DNA of 64,000 nucleotides from Streptomyces canus 299MFChir4.1 (lineage in GTDB: Bacteria > Actinomycetota > Actinomycetes > Streptomycetales > Streptomycetaceae), in contig NZ_KB911601.1 in NCBI RefSeq assembly GCF_000383615.1, positions 89,064 to 153,063 of the forward strand. Direction: 5' to 3'. Both the position numbers and the translations under genes were made by a program. Below the pieces are notes generated by a model, which saw only the letters and a list, made by a program, of their open reading frames with translations, made no database searches and was not told where the DNA came from. Of the stretch, positions 17,570 through 25,676 are shown in pieces (within the stretch, counting starts at the first letter, position 1; each line of letters opens with the position of its first letter).

Positions 17570-18643
17570 TCACTCGTTGTCTGAGCCGTAGGCGATCGGA
17601 CGCAGGCGCTCGAGCTCGGCACTGAACTCGGCGCGAAGCCGGTCGACGGTGGCGTCGTCCGCGAAGCAGGCGTCAAGACCGGCCAGCGCGTACTTCTCGG
17701 CATCCTCGATGGTCCATTCGAGATGGACGGTCGCATCGATGAAGCACTCATGCAGCTCCGGCCCGATGAGGGCCGGGTCGTCGGAGTTGAGGCACATGTT
17801 CAACCCTGCCGCGGCCATCGCCGCGACGTCGCGGCGCCGGCCCTCCACCTCGAGCTCGGGGTAGTCGACGAACCAGCACGCCGAATAGGGGATCTGCGAC
17901 GCAACGGTTCGCGACAGCAGGTCGGGGTCGAGCAGCGCGGCGTATCCGTGGTCGATGCGGTCCACCCGGAGAAGGTCCAGGCACTCCACCATCTCTGTGG
18001 GGTCGCCGTGCTCACCCGCGTGCGCCGTCAGCTTGAGGCCCGCCTCGCGGGCCAGGTCGTAGGCGGCCACGAACTCGGACGGCCGCCCTGCCAGCTCGTT
18101 CGAGTCGAGGCCGATCGCCACCACCTCATCGAGGGGGTGCGCGAGCACCTCGCGAACGAGGTCGAGTGCCGCCGCACCACCCAGTTCGCGGTTGATGGCG
18201 ACGATCACCCGCGACTCGACGCCCACCTCGGCCCGGGCCTCACGCGCACCGGCGAGAATCCCGTCCATCATCTCGGCATAGGTCAGCTCTGGATGGTTCT
18301 GGGGGTTGAAAGCGATCTCCCGGTAGCGGAGCCCTCCCTCGGCGCCGACGAGGAGGCTCTCCAAGGTGACCGCCCTGAAGTCGTCCCGCGTCTGCATCGA
18401 GTTCGACACCGCGACGTAGATCTCCAGCCCCTCGTCGAAGTTGCGGAAGAGGTACCGGTCACCCCCGTCGCGTGCCCCCGCGGGCAGGGTGACGCCGTGG
18501 CGCTCGGCCAGCCGCCGGGCCGTCTCCGGGGGCACGCACCCTTCGAGATGGCAGTGCACCTCCGCCTTCGGTAGCGCGCGGAGGTATTCGGGATTCAGAC
18601 GCTGCCGTGTCGGTGATTCCGTGGGACTGGGCGTTGCGCTCAT
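17570..18643 (-). CDS. add: Adenosine deaminase family protein
   Basis: The 357-residue amidohydrolase belongs to the adenosine/adenine deaminase family, which hydrolyses the exocyclic amine of a purine or related heterocycle using zinc. Visible motifs are PKAEVHCHLEG (metal His pair, about residues 26-36), HAGEHGDP (His/Glu, about 203-206), DRIDHGYAALLD and LNSDDPALIG (metal Asp). GAGGAGAG precedes ATG 18643. It is the first gene of an operon with an NMT1-type importer, so the transported molecule may be an amino-substituted purine or pyrimidine. The symbol marks the family; the exact substrate is not shown. Confidence 0.88.
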   Translation of the reverse strand: MSATPSPTESPTRQRLNPEYLRALPKAEVHCHLEGCVPPETARRLAERHGVTLPAGARDGGDRYLFRNFDEGLEIYVAVSNSMQTRDDFRAVTLESLLVGAEGGLRYREIAFNPQNHPELTYAEMMDGILAGAREARAEVGVESRVIVAINRELGGAAALDLVREVLAHPLDEVVAIGLDSNELAGRPSEFVAAYDLAREAGLKLTAHAGEHGDPTEMVECLDLLRVDRIDHGYAALLDPDLLSRTVASQIPYSACWFVDYPELEVEGRRRDVAAMAAAGLNMCLNSDDPALIGPELHECFIDATVHLEWTIEDAEKYALAGLDACFADDATVDRLRAEFSAELERLRPIAYGSDNE

Positions 18644-18698
18644 GTCGCTCTCCTCATCGGGTGGGGATGAAATTAAGGGACACTGAATCTCCTGTCAA

Positions 18699-18710
18699 TG
18701 GAACGTTTCA
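18699..18710. promoter_or_regulatory. LacI-type operator upstream of the deaminase operon
   Basis: TGGAACGTTTCA matches the CG-centred TGAAACGTTTCA palindrome with one mismatch. It lies about 56 nt before the deaminase start, in the expected promoter region, and resembles the sites at 10885-10900 and 19036-19047. Confidence 0.5.
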
Positions 18711-19035
18711 AAAAGCTCCATACCTCCGGCCGCGCCGACGCCCGCCCGATCTACGACCTTCCCGCCTCCGGCGAGAGCACGTGCCGGCCGGCGGGCCACT
18801 CGGTCCGAGGTTCGCTGTCGGGGAGAGCCGGAGAACTCGTCGCGCTCGCGAGACCGGGACGAGACAGCATCCACTGCACCACCAACGTGGACGCCTCCCG
18901 GCTCAACTACCCCAGCAAGACCGAGGGACCGCAAAGCATGGTGTGCGCCAACTCCACAGGCGGGACCCGGACTTCGCGTCCCCGGCTCACCAGGCGAGCA
19001 CGACGGTCACCCTGTCCGGTCGGCACAACTGATGC

Positions 19036-19047
19036 TGAAACGTTTTA
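19036..19047. promoter_or_regulatory. LacI-type palindrome in gene-free DNA
   Basis: TGAAACGTTTTA differs from a perfect CG-centred palindrome at one position. It lies about 330 nt from the site at the deaminase promoter, a distance at which LacI-family tetramers can form loops. No gene starts next to it. Confidence 0.35.
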
Positions 19048-19113
19048 GAGCGAGGGCAGCGCCGACCCTACCCAGGACACCAACGTTTGCCTTGATCGTC
19101 CGCAAGAAACGCA

Positions 19114-19161
19114 GGGCCTCCAGGCCACCGGGGCGTTTTCGCCGGGGTGGCCTGGAGGCCC
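19114..19161. terminator. Strong 16-bp-arm hairpin downstream of the aminotransferase
   Basis: The arms 19114-19129 and 19146-19161 are exact complements (GGGCCTCCAGGCCACC and its complement). The loop contains a further GGCG-TTTT-CGCC stem, so the whole 48 nt can fold as one rod. No T-run follows on the plus strand; TTTCTT occurs a little further on in the minus direction. The aminotransferase gene ends about 300 nt before it on the minus strand. Confidence 0.65.
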
Positions 19162-19465
19162 GTGCTCATCACCGGCAAGACCCGGCTCCCAGGGCCCCGC
19201 CGCTTGCGATGCTGTTTGTTCTCCACGGCTGCCCGGCCCGTTCCTACCCGGCTCGGGGCAACCTTCGGCTCATCTCTCGGCTCGAGCGGGGGGCCGGCGC
19301 AGCAGGTGGAGGGCGGTCATTCCGACCGCCGTTGTCACGCACCCGCAAAAGTAGGACTTAACCGCGCCGGCCAGGGCAATTGTCGGCCAGGCAGGCCCTC
19401 ACTGGCACCCGGTGCGGAACTGGTGACAGTGACAACGGCCGCTCGGCCCATCCCGCTCACAGTCC

Positions 19466-20770
19466 CTAACGGAACACGCGCCGATGGGTGGCTACAACCT
19501 CCCCCACGGCATCTACGAAGGAAGCGAGGTCGGCGTCGGTTACCGGGAGCGGAAGCGCCAGGTAGCCCCTCCGGGCGAGGTAGAAGCCGCGCAGCATGAG
19601 CTCCAGGTGCAGCAGGGTGCGCTTGTCGGGTGCTGGGTCGATGTGGCGACCGCTGACGATCGGGGAGCGCTGGAAGTGCAGTCCCAGGATGGAGCCGACA
19701 CCGGTCGCCTGGATGGACACGTCGAAGTCGAAGAAGAGCGAGTTCAGCCGATCCCGGAGCCGGTCTCCGCGCGCGTTCAGCTCTCTGACGGCCTCGGGCG
19801 TGAAGACGTCGCGCAGTCCCGTCAGGCCGGCCGCCATCGTGACCGTGTTGTTGTTGAACGTCCCGGGGTGCGACAGGCTGCCGGGCGCGCTCGGGTCGAA
19901 CCGCTCCATCAGGCGCCGGTTGCCGCCGAACGCGCCGAAGCTGAACCCCGCACCGAGGTATTTCCCGAACGTGGTCAGGTCGGGCACGATGCCGAACCTC
20001 TCCTGAAGTCCGCCCGGCGCCAGTCGGGAGGTCATGACTTCGTCGAGGATGAACACCACCTCGTAGCGCGTCGTCGCCGCGCGGATCGCGCTGACGAACT
20101 CGGCGGTCGCCGGCACCGCGCCACCGCCGCCGAGCATCGGCTCGAGGATCACGGCTGCCAGGTCGTCACGGTGCTCGCGGATCGCGGCCAGGGTCCCGGG
20201 CACGTCGTTGTACTCGCAGACGACGTAGGAGTACGGAGCATTGAGGGGGGCCTCCCCGCGAAAACTCAGCACGCCCCCGTGATAGCCGCTTTCGAAGACC
20301 AGCACCTTGCTGCGGCCTGTCACCGCGCGGGCGGTGCCGATCGCGAAGAGGTTCGCCTCGGTTCCCGAGTTCGTGAAACGCAGCAGTTCCACCGACGGAA
20401 ACCGCTGGGTGATCTCCCTCGCCAGCTCCACCTCGTACTGATTGGGGCCCCCGTACGACAGCCCTTCGTCGAGGACCTTGCGTACGGCCGCCAGGACCGC
20501 GGGGTCGGAGTGGCCGTAGAGGCCGGCCGAGTACTCACCGAGCAGGTCGACGTAACGGTGCCCGTCGAGGTCGGTGAGGAACTGTCCCTCCCCCGCCACG
20601 AACGTGACCGGGAACGGCGAGTAATAGAGCGAAGTCCGTGTGTTGCCGCCGGGCATCACCGTCCCCGCCTGCCTGAACCTGCGCTCGCTTCGGGGATTGT
20701 TCGCGACGTACCGCTCCTCGGTCACGGCGAGCACTTCACGCAGCGCGGCCTCGACGTCGGTGGTGGTCAT
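19466..20770 (-). CDS. Class III PLP-dependent aminotransferase
   Basis: This 434-residue fold-type I enzyme is close to glutamate-1-semialdehyde aminomutase and beta-amino-acid aminotransferases. The motifs are FTNSGTEANLFAIGTARAVTGR, SGYHGGVL, FILDEVMTSR (PLP Asp) and TTFGKYLGAGFSFGAFGG with the Schiff-base Lys (about residue 269). ATG 20770 has an AGGAGGAG site. It follows hyuA on the same strand but is separated by the MITE-like element. A role in converting a beta- or gamma-amino acid to a keto acid, feeding the BKACE or aldehyde dehydrogenase, is an inference. Confidence 0.9.
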   Translation of the reverse strand: MTTTDVEAALREVLAVTEERYVANNPRSERRFRQAGTVMPGGNTRTSLYYSPFPVTFVAGEGQFLTDLDGHRYVDLLGEYSAGLYGHSDPAVLAAVRKVLDEGLSYGGPNQYEVELAREITQRFPSVELLRFTNSGTEANLFAIGTARAVTGRSKVLVFESGYHGGVLSFRGEAPLNAPYSYVVCEYNDVPGTLAAIREHRDDLAAVILEPMLGGGGAVPATAEFVSAIRAATTRYEVVFILDEVMTSRLAPGGLQERFGIVPDLTTFGKYLGAGFSFGAFGGNRRLMERFDPSAPGSLSHPGTFNNNTVTMAAGLTGLRDVFTPEAVRELNARGDRLRDRLNSLFFDFDVSIQATGVGSILGLHFQRSPIVSGRHIDPAPDKRTLLHLELMLRGFYLARRGYLALPLPVTDADLASFVDAVGEVVATHRRVFR

Positions 20771-20793
20771 GGGCTCCTCCTGGTGACCGGGGA

Positions 20794-20991
20794 CTAGGGC
20801 CTGTCTGACAATTCCCGTCGTCGCCCGGAGGGCGGCCTCGCGGCGTCAGGTGCGTGCTCTCGGCGTGCCGGGTGTAGGCCCTCGTACTGGACGTACTTGG
20901 GTCTGCGCCCGGTGCGGCGACTGGGGGTGCCCCCTCCGGGGGAGCGTGCATGGCGTCGTGAGGCAGACGGGAATTGTCAGACAGGCCCTAG
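20794..20991. mobile_element. MITE-like element, 198 bp with 26-bp terminal inverted repeats
   Basis: The ends 20794-20819 and 20966-20991 are perfect 26-bp inverted repeats, beginning CTAGGGCCTGTCTGACAATT. The interior has no coding frame. This is the structure of a non-autonomous miniature inverted-repeat element mobilised by a transposase in trans. The terminal CTAG could be the duplicated target. The right end carries the TAG stop of hyuA (20988-20990), and the left end lies about 24 nt before the aminotransferase start. Confidence 0.75.
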
Positions 20992-23021
20992 GACAGGCGG
21001 ATGTCGAGCCAGCCGTGCTCGTTGACGACCGCGGAATCTCCGGCACGCAGCAGCACCGTGGTGGTGGTCGACTCGAACAGGGCGGGACCGGTGACCCGCT
21101 CCCCCTGCGCCACGGTCTCCATCCGGTGCACCGGAACGTCGGTCCAGCCGTCCAGGTAGACCTTCCGCACGCCCGCTTGCACGCTGCGACCGCTGCCGGT
21201 CGACAGCGGCTCGGCGCGTAGCTCCGGCAGCTTTCCGACGATGGTGGTCCGCGCGTTCACGATGACCACCTCCTGGCCGGGCGCGTTGTAGGCGTACAGC
21301 TGCTGGTGGCGCTTGTGGAACCGCGCCACGACCTCGTCGATGAAGTCGTCGGCGTCGACGTCCACGTCGTTGATGGGGACGGTGATCTCGTAGATCTGCT
21401 CGCCGTAGCGCATGTCGAGAGCACGCTGGACCTCGATCCGGCCGTCGAACCCGTCAAGCCGGGCACGGCCCTCGCTTTCCATGTCGAGCAGCACCTTGCG
21501 CATCCCGTCGGCCGAGGTGGACGCGGCATCCCCGATGTGGGAGCGCACCATCTCGTAGCGCAGGTCGGTGGCGAGCATTCCCCACGCCGAGAGCACCGAG
21601 GCGACATTGGGGACGATCACTCGTTTGATGTCGAGCAGGCGCGCCACCTCGGTGACGTGCACGCCCGCTGCTCCCCCGAACGAGACCAGTGTGAAGCCGC
21701 GTGGGTCGACGCCACGACGGACGGACACGATCCTGATGCCCTCGGCCATGGTGGTGTTGACGACCTTGGAGATCCCGGCGGCGGCTTCGACGGTGGACAC
21801 GCCCAGCGCGTATGCCACTTCCGCGACCGCGGCTTCGGCGGCGGCGGGGTCCAGGGGAAGGTCGCCGCCGGCGAAACTGGCCGGGTCGAGGAGTCCGAGA
21901 ACGACGTTCGCGTCGGTGACGGTCGCCTCGGTTCCTCCGCGGCCGTAGCACGCCGGACCGGGCAGAGCGCCGGCGCTCTCCGGACCGACGTGCAGGATGC
22001 CGCTGTCGACCCGGGCGATGGAGCCGCCACCCGCGCCCAGGGTGTGGATGTCCAGGGTCGGCAGCGAGACCTTCGCGAGACCGACCTGCTTCTCCGCGCT
22101 CAGCGGCGCCTCGCCGTCCTGCAGCAGGGCGATGTCGGTGCTCGTGCCACCCATGTCGAAGGTGATCAGTTCCCCCGTCCCGACGAGCTTGGCGGCCTGC
22201 CGGGCGGCCGCGATGCCTCCGGCGGGCCCGGACAGGACGGCCCCCGCGGCGAGCCGGCTCGACTCCGGGATCGTGGCCACGCCGCCGTGCGAGTGCATGA
22301 TCATGACTTCGCCGGCATAGCCCGCGTCGGCGAGGCGGCCGCTGAGCCGGGACAGGTAGTCGGCCAGGACCGGGCCGACATAGGCGTTGACCACCGTCGT
22401 CCAGACCCGCTCGTACTCCTTGATCTGCGGCAGGACCTCGCTGGAGAGGGAGATGTAGGTGTCCGGAAGCCGAGTGGCAAGCGCGGCGGCGGTCGCCTGC
22501 TCGTGCTCGGGGTTGCGGTAGGAGTGGAGGTAGCAGACGGCGATCGCTTCGGCTCCTGACGCGGCGGCCGCCTCGACGGCGGCCTCGAGCGAGGGTGCTG
22601 CGAGGGGAACCGCCGCCGTGCCGTCCGCCCGCATCCGCTCACGGACCCCGTACCGTCGGGCCCGTGGCACCAGCGGCTGCTGCGGCGCCATCCGCACGTT
22701 GTAGCGGTCCTCCTTCATTCCCTCGCGCATCTCGATCACATCGCGGTGACCCTCGGTCGTGAGCAGAGCGACCTTCGCGCCCTTGCCCTCCAACAGCGCG
22801 TTGGTGGCCACGGTGGTGCCGTGCACGATCCGCTCGGTCTCCCGCAGCATCTGCTCACGCGTGGTGCCCAGCGCGGCGGCGAGCTTGGTCAGCCCCTCCA
22901 GCAGCCCGTCGGAAGGGTCCCGCGGGGTGGAGGAGGATTTGGCGATCACCACCTTGCCGTCGCCGTCAACGGCGGCCAGGTCGGTGAAGGTGCCGCCGAT
23001 GTCGATGCCGATCCGGTACAT
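20988..23021 (-). CDS. HyuA family hydantoinase / ketone carboxylase large subunit
   Basis: The 677-residue ATP-dependent enzyme subunit belongs to the hydantoinase A/oxoprolinase family, which also includes AcxA and the acetophenone carboxylase subunits. The ASKHA nucleotide fold is clear: GIDIGGTFTDLAAVD at the N-terminus, IVHGTTVATNALLEGKGAKV, and ITFDMGGTSTDIALL near residue 280. ATG 23021 lies 2 nt after the hyuB stop. The stop codon is TAG inside the terminal repeat of the MITE-like element, so the native last residues may have been changed. Partnering with the BKACE gene opposite favours carboxylation of a ketone, but a cyclic amide is equally compatible with the fold. Confidence 0.9.
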   Translation of the reverse strand: MYRIGIDIGGTFTDLAAVDGDGKVVIAKSSSTPRDPSDGLLEGLTKLAAALGTTREQMLRETERIVHGTTVATNALLEGKGAKVALLTTEGHRDVIEMREGMKEDRYNVRMAPQQPLVPRARRYGVRERMRADGTAAVPLAAPSLEAAVEAAAASGAEAIAVCYLHSYRNPEHEQATAAALATRLPDTYISLSSEVLPQIKEYERVWTTVVNAYVGPVLADYLSRLSGRLADAGYAGEVMIMHSHGGVATIPESSRLAAGAVLSGPAGGIAAARQAAKLVGTGELITFDMGGTSTDIALLQDGEAPLSAEKQVGLAKVSLPTLDIHTLGAGGGSIARVDSGILHVGPESAGALPGPACYGRGGTEATVTDANVVLGLLDPASFAGGDLPLDPAAAEAAVAEVAYALGVSTVEAAAGISKVVNTTMAEGIRIVSVRRGVDPRGFTLVSFGGAAGVHVTEVARLLDIKRVIVPNVASVLSAWGMLATDLRYEMVRSHIGDAASTSADGMRKVLLDMESEGRARLDGFDGRIEVQRALDMRYGEQIYEITVPINDVDVDADDFIDEVVARFHKRHQQLYAYNAPGQEVVIVNARTTIVGKLPELRAEPLSTGSGRSVQAGVRKVYLDGWTDVPVHRMETVAQGERVTGPALFESTTTTVLLRAGDSAVVNEHGWLDIRLS

Positions 23022-23023
23022 GT

Positions 23024-24700
23024 TCAGGTCCCTGTCGTGAGGAGGGCGCGGTCGGTGGTGTCGTCCGCCGAGACGAAGCCGTTCTCGATGTCTTGCCGCC
23101 GGGCTTCGGAAGAGCGCTCCGCCGGAGGTCCGTAGCCACCACCGCCGGCGGACTCGACGAGGAAGACCGATTGGGGCGGGACCTCGATGTCGACTTCCTT
23201 GGTCCGCAGCTCTCGCACGTGCTCACCCGCGAGGAGCCGGTACCGGTGCGGGACGCCGTCGCGTCCACCGCACGTCCCGTACGACGGGTGTCTGACCCCG
23301 TCACCCGCGGTGTTCGCCACCGCCGTCTCCTCGGTCTCCATGCGGAGCCGCAGCACCGAGCCGGCGCCTCCCCTGAACCGTCCGTCGCCGAAGGAGTCGG
23401 GCCGGAACTCGTGGTGCTCGAAGAAGAGGGGGAAGCGGACCTCTGCGACCTCGATCGAGCCGAACTTGGAGGAGCCCATCGCCTGGCCCTCCCCCGCCGT
23501 CTCCCAGCCGTCTCCCGCCGGGGATGCGCCTCCTCCCGGCCGCGCGTGGAAGAGGTGCCAGATGAACTGGCGGCCGGACCGTGGGTCGACGCCCTTGATG
23601 GCGATCCGGAACCGCCGGCCCCAGCCGGCGATCACACGGTCGGGACAGGCCCCCACCAGAGCCTTGATCACCGACTCGGCGATCTCCTGGGCGCAGTGGT
23701 TCGTGGCCAGCGTGACGGGCGCCGGGGGACGTGCCCACACCACCGTGCCCTCCTTGGCCGTCACCGTCAGCGGCCGGAACGTCCCCGAGTTCTTGGGGGT
23801 TCGCGGCTCGATGAGGAAGGACAGGGCCATGTGGACCGCGGACATCATGTTCGGGTACGACGAGTTGATGAAGCCGGTGACCTGGGGGTGGGAATCGCTC
23901 AGGTCGACATGGAGGGAGTCTCCCGAGACAGTGACCTTGGCCCGGATGTGGATGTCCTCGGCGCCGTGGCCGTCGTCGTCCAGCACGGCCTCACCGAAGT
24001 AGACACCGTCGGTCCAGGTCGAGATGCAGGCCCGGGTCTGGCGCTCGGCGCTGTCGAGGATGGCATCGATGGCCTCGGTGACCGTTTCGGTTCCGTACTC
24101 GTCCAGCAGCTGCAGAATGCGCCGCTCTCCCACCCAGGACGAGCCGATCATCGCGCGGAGGTCACCCAGGAAATCATCGGCATGGCGCACATTGGTCGCG
24201 ATCATCTGCATGACGTCCTCACGGACCGTGCCCGCGTCGTACAGCTTGAGGGGAGTGATCCGTAGCCCCTCCTGCCATATCTCGGTCGCGCCCGGGTTGT
24301 ACGCGCCGTGCGTCGAACCACCGATGTCGCTCTGGTGGGACCGGTTGATCGACCAGAAGAGCAGCTTGTCCTCGAAGAAGACCGGAACGAACGTCGTGAG
24401 GTCCGGGAGGTGGTTGCCACCGTGGTAGGGATCGTTCAGCAGATACACGTCCCCGGGGTTGATCGAGTCGCCGAAGAAGTCCGTGATGGCGCGGACCGCC
24501 CAGGGCATCGAGCCCACGTGGATGGGAACGTGCTCCGCTTGTGCGACCAGCCGCGACTCGCGGTCCGTGATCGCTGTGGAGAAGTCCCTGCTCGAGTTGA
24601 GGATCTGCGAGTAAGCGGTGCGCAGCATCGCCTCGCCCATCTCCTGCACGATCGCTTCGAATCGGTGAGTTATGACCGAGACGGTCACGGCATCGACCAC
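23024..24700 (-). CDS. HyuB family hydantoinase / ketone carboxylase small subunit
   Basis: A 558-residue partner of HyuA. The family block NDPYHGGNHLPDLTTFVPVF is at about residues 98-117, with SRDFSTAITDRESRLVAQAEHVPIH before it and DSFGDGRFRGGAGSVLRL later. GTG 24700 is the best-placed start; its GGAG is only 3 nt away, so the exact start is uncertain. An in-frame ATG at 24781 would add 27 residues unlike the family. The gene is divergent from the BKACE gene, with a palindromic operator candidate in between. Confidence 0.88.
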   Translation of the reverse strand: MVDAVTVSVITHRFEAIVQEMGEAMLRTAYSQILNSSRDFSTAITDRESRLVAQAEHVPIHVGSMPWAVRAITDFFGDSINPGDVYLLNDPYHGGNHLPDLTTFVPVFFEDKLLFWSINRSHQSDIGGSTHGAYNPGATEIWQEGLRITPLKLYDAGTVREDVMQMIATNVRHADDFLGDLRAMIGSSWVGERRILQLLDEYGTETVTEAIDAILDSAERQTRACISTWTDGVYFGEAVLDDDGHGAEDIHIRAKVTVSGDSLHVDLSDSHPQVTGFINSSYPNMMSAVHMALSFLIEPRTPKNSGTFRPLTVTAKEGTVVWARPPAPVTLATNHCAQEIAESVIKALVGACPDRVIAGWGRRFRIAIKGVDPRSGRQFIWHLFHARPGGGASPAGDGWETAGEGQAMGSSKFGSIEVAEVRFPLFFEHHEFRPDSFGDGRFRGGAGSVLRLRMETEETAVANTAGDGVRHPSYGTCGGRDGVPHRYRLLAGEHVRELRTKEVDIEVPPQSVFLVESAGGGGYGPPAERSSEARRQDIENGFVSADDTTDRALLTTGT

Positions 24701-24786
24701 GGGCTCCTGCTCTCTTATGGTCCCGGGCGCCTCGCGAGTTGCGGTGAAGACAGAGGCGACTGGCGGTTGCCGAGATATCATACTCC

Positions 24787-24799
24787 ACATACCGTATGT
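24787..24799. promoter_or_regulatory. Palindrome ACATACCGTATGT, candidate IclR operator
   Basis: Six-base arms ACATAC and GTATGT surround one base, between divergent hyuB and BKACE genes. The core ATACCGTAT is the reverse complement of the ATACGGTAT core at 46080-46092, next to the iclR gene. Each site lies about 50 nt before the plus-strand gene start. Two matching palindromes at two divergent promoters support a shared regulator. Confidence 0.6.
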
Positions 24800-24845
24800 C
24801 TGTGACAAGGAATCTTCAGGCTTCTCCAGTCCTCAGGAGGCGGGC

Positions 24846-25676
24846 GTGAGCGTGATCATCACCGTGGCGCCGACGGGCCCCATCGCGACGAAGCAGGACA
24901 ACGCCTGGCTGCCGACGCAACCCGACGAGATCGCCGACCAGGTCGCCGAGGCCTACGCCGCAGGGGCCACGGTGGCTCACCTCCACCTGCGCGACCGCAA
25001 CGACCAGCCGACGGCAGACCTCTCCATCGCGACCCGCACCGTGGAACTCATCCGGGACCGCTGCCCCATCCTGGTGCAGCTGTCGACCGGGGTGGGACTG
25101 AGTGTTCCGTTCGAGGAGCGGGAACAACTCGTCGAACTGCGCCCCGAGATGGCGACGCTGAACCCGTGCAGCATGAGCTTCGGCGAGGGCGAGTTCCTCA
25201 ATCCACCCGCCGGCGTCCGCCGACTCGCCGCGCGCATGCAGGAGCTCGGCGTCAAACCGGAACTCGAGATCTACGACACCGGGCATCTGGACGCCTGCCT
25301 CCGCCTCCGGGACGAAGGACTGCTCGCCGAGCCGCTGCAGTTCAGCATCGTCCTCGGAGTCCGCGGCGGCATGGCCGCCACCGCGGAGAACCTCATGATG
25401 ATGGTGCGCAGGCTGCCCGAGGACGCGGCATGGCAGGTCATCGCCATAGGCCGGGCCAACCTGGAGCTGACGGCGATCGGGCTGGCACTCGGCGGAAACT
25501 GCCGGGCCGGACTGGAGGACACGCTCTACCTCCGCAAGGGCGAGCCCGCTCAAGGCAGCACACCGCTCGTCACACGCGCGGCGGATATGGCACGCGCCCT
25601 CGACCTCACCATCGCTGACGTCGACAGCACACGTCGCCAGCTCCAGCTGCCCCAGCAGGAAGGCCCATCGCGATGA
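24846..25676 (+). CDS. Beta-keto acid cleavage enzyme (BKACE, DUF849)
   Basis: The 276-residue TIM-barrel, zinc-dependent enzyme class condenses a beta-keto acid with acetyl-CoA, giving acetoacetate and a new acyl-CoA. The visible family motifs are TVAPTGP near the start, GATVAHLHLRD (His-X-His zinc pair, about residues 46-48), STGVG and VRGGMAATAENL. GTG 24846 has a perfect AGGAGG 5 nt upstream. The gene overlaps the aldehyde dehydrogenase gene by 4 nt (ATGA). Next to HyuA/HyuB, a sequence of ketone carboxylation to a beta-keto acid followed by this cleavage is attractive but unproven. Confidence 0.9.
   Translation: MSVIITVAPTGPIATKQDNAWLPTQPDEIADQVAEAYAAGATVAHLHLRDRNDQPTADLSIATRTVELIRDRCPILVQLSTGVGLSVPFEEREQLVELRPEMATLNPCSMSFGEGEFLNPPAGVRRLAARMQELGVKPELEIYDTGHLDACLRLRDEGLLAEPLQFSIVLGVRGGMAATAENLMMMVRRLPEDAAWQVIAIGRANLELTAIGLALGGNCRAGLEDTLYLRKGEPAQGSTPLVTRAADMARALDLTIADVDSTRRQLQLPQQEGPSR

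Larger units (their letters stand above)
18711..19465. other. Gene-free stretch between divergent units
   Basis: About 750 nt with no convincing coding frame. It contains the LacI-type palindrome at 19036-19047 and the long hairpin at 19114-19161. The short open frames here lack ribosome-binding sites and look like low-complexity shadow translations. Confidence 0.5.

Noticed and set aside
19484..20797. 437-codon plus-strand frame over the aminotransferase
   Set aside because: Mirror of a PLP enzyme with complete motifs; no initiation signal.
23093..24265. 390-codon plus-strand frame over hyuB
   Set aside because: Antisense shadow, no motif.
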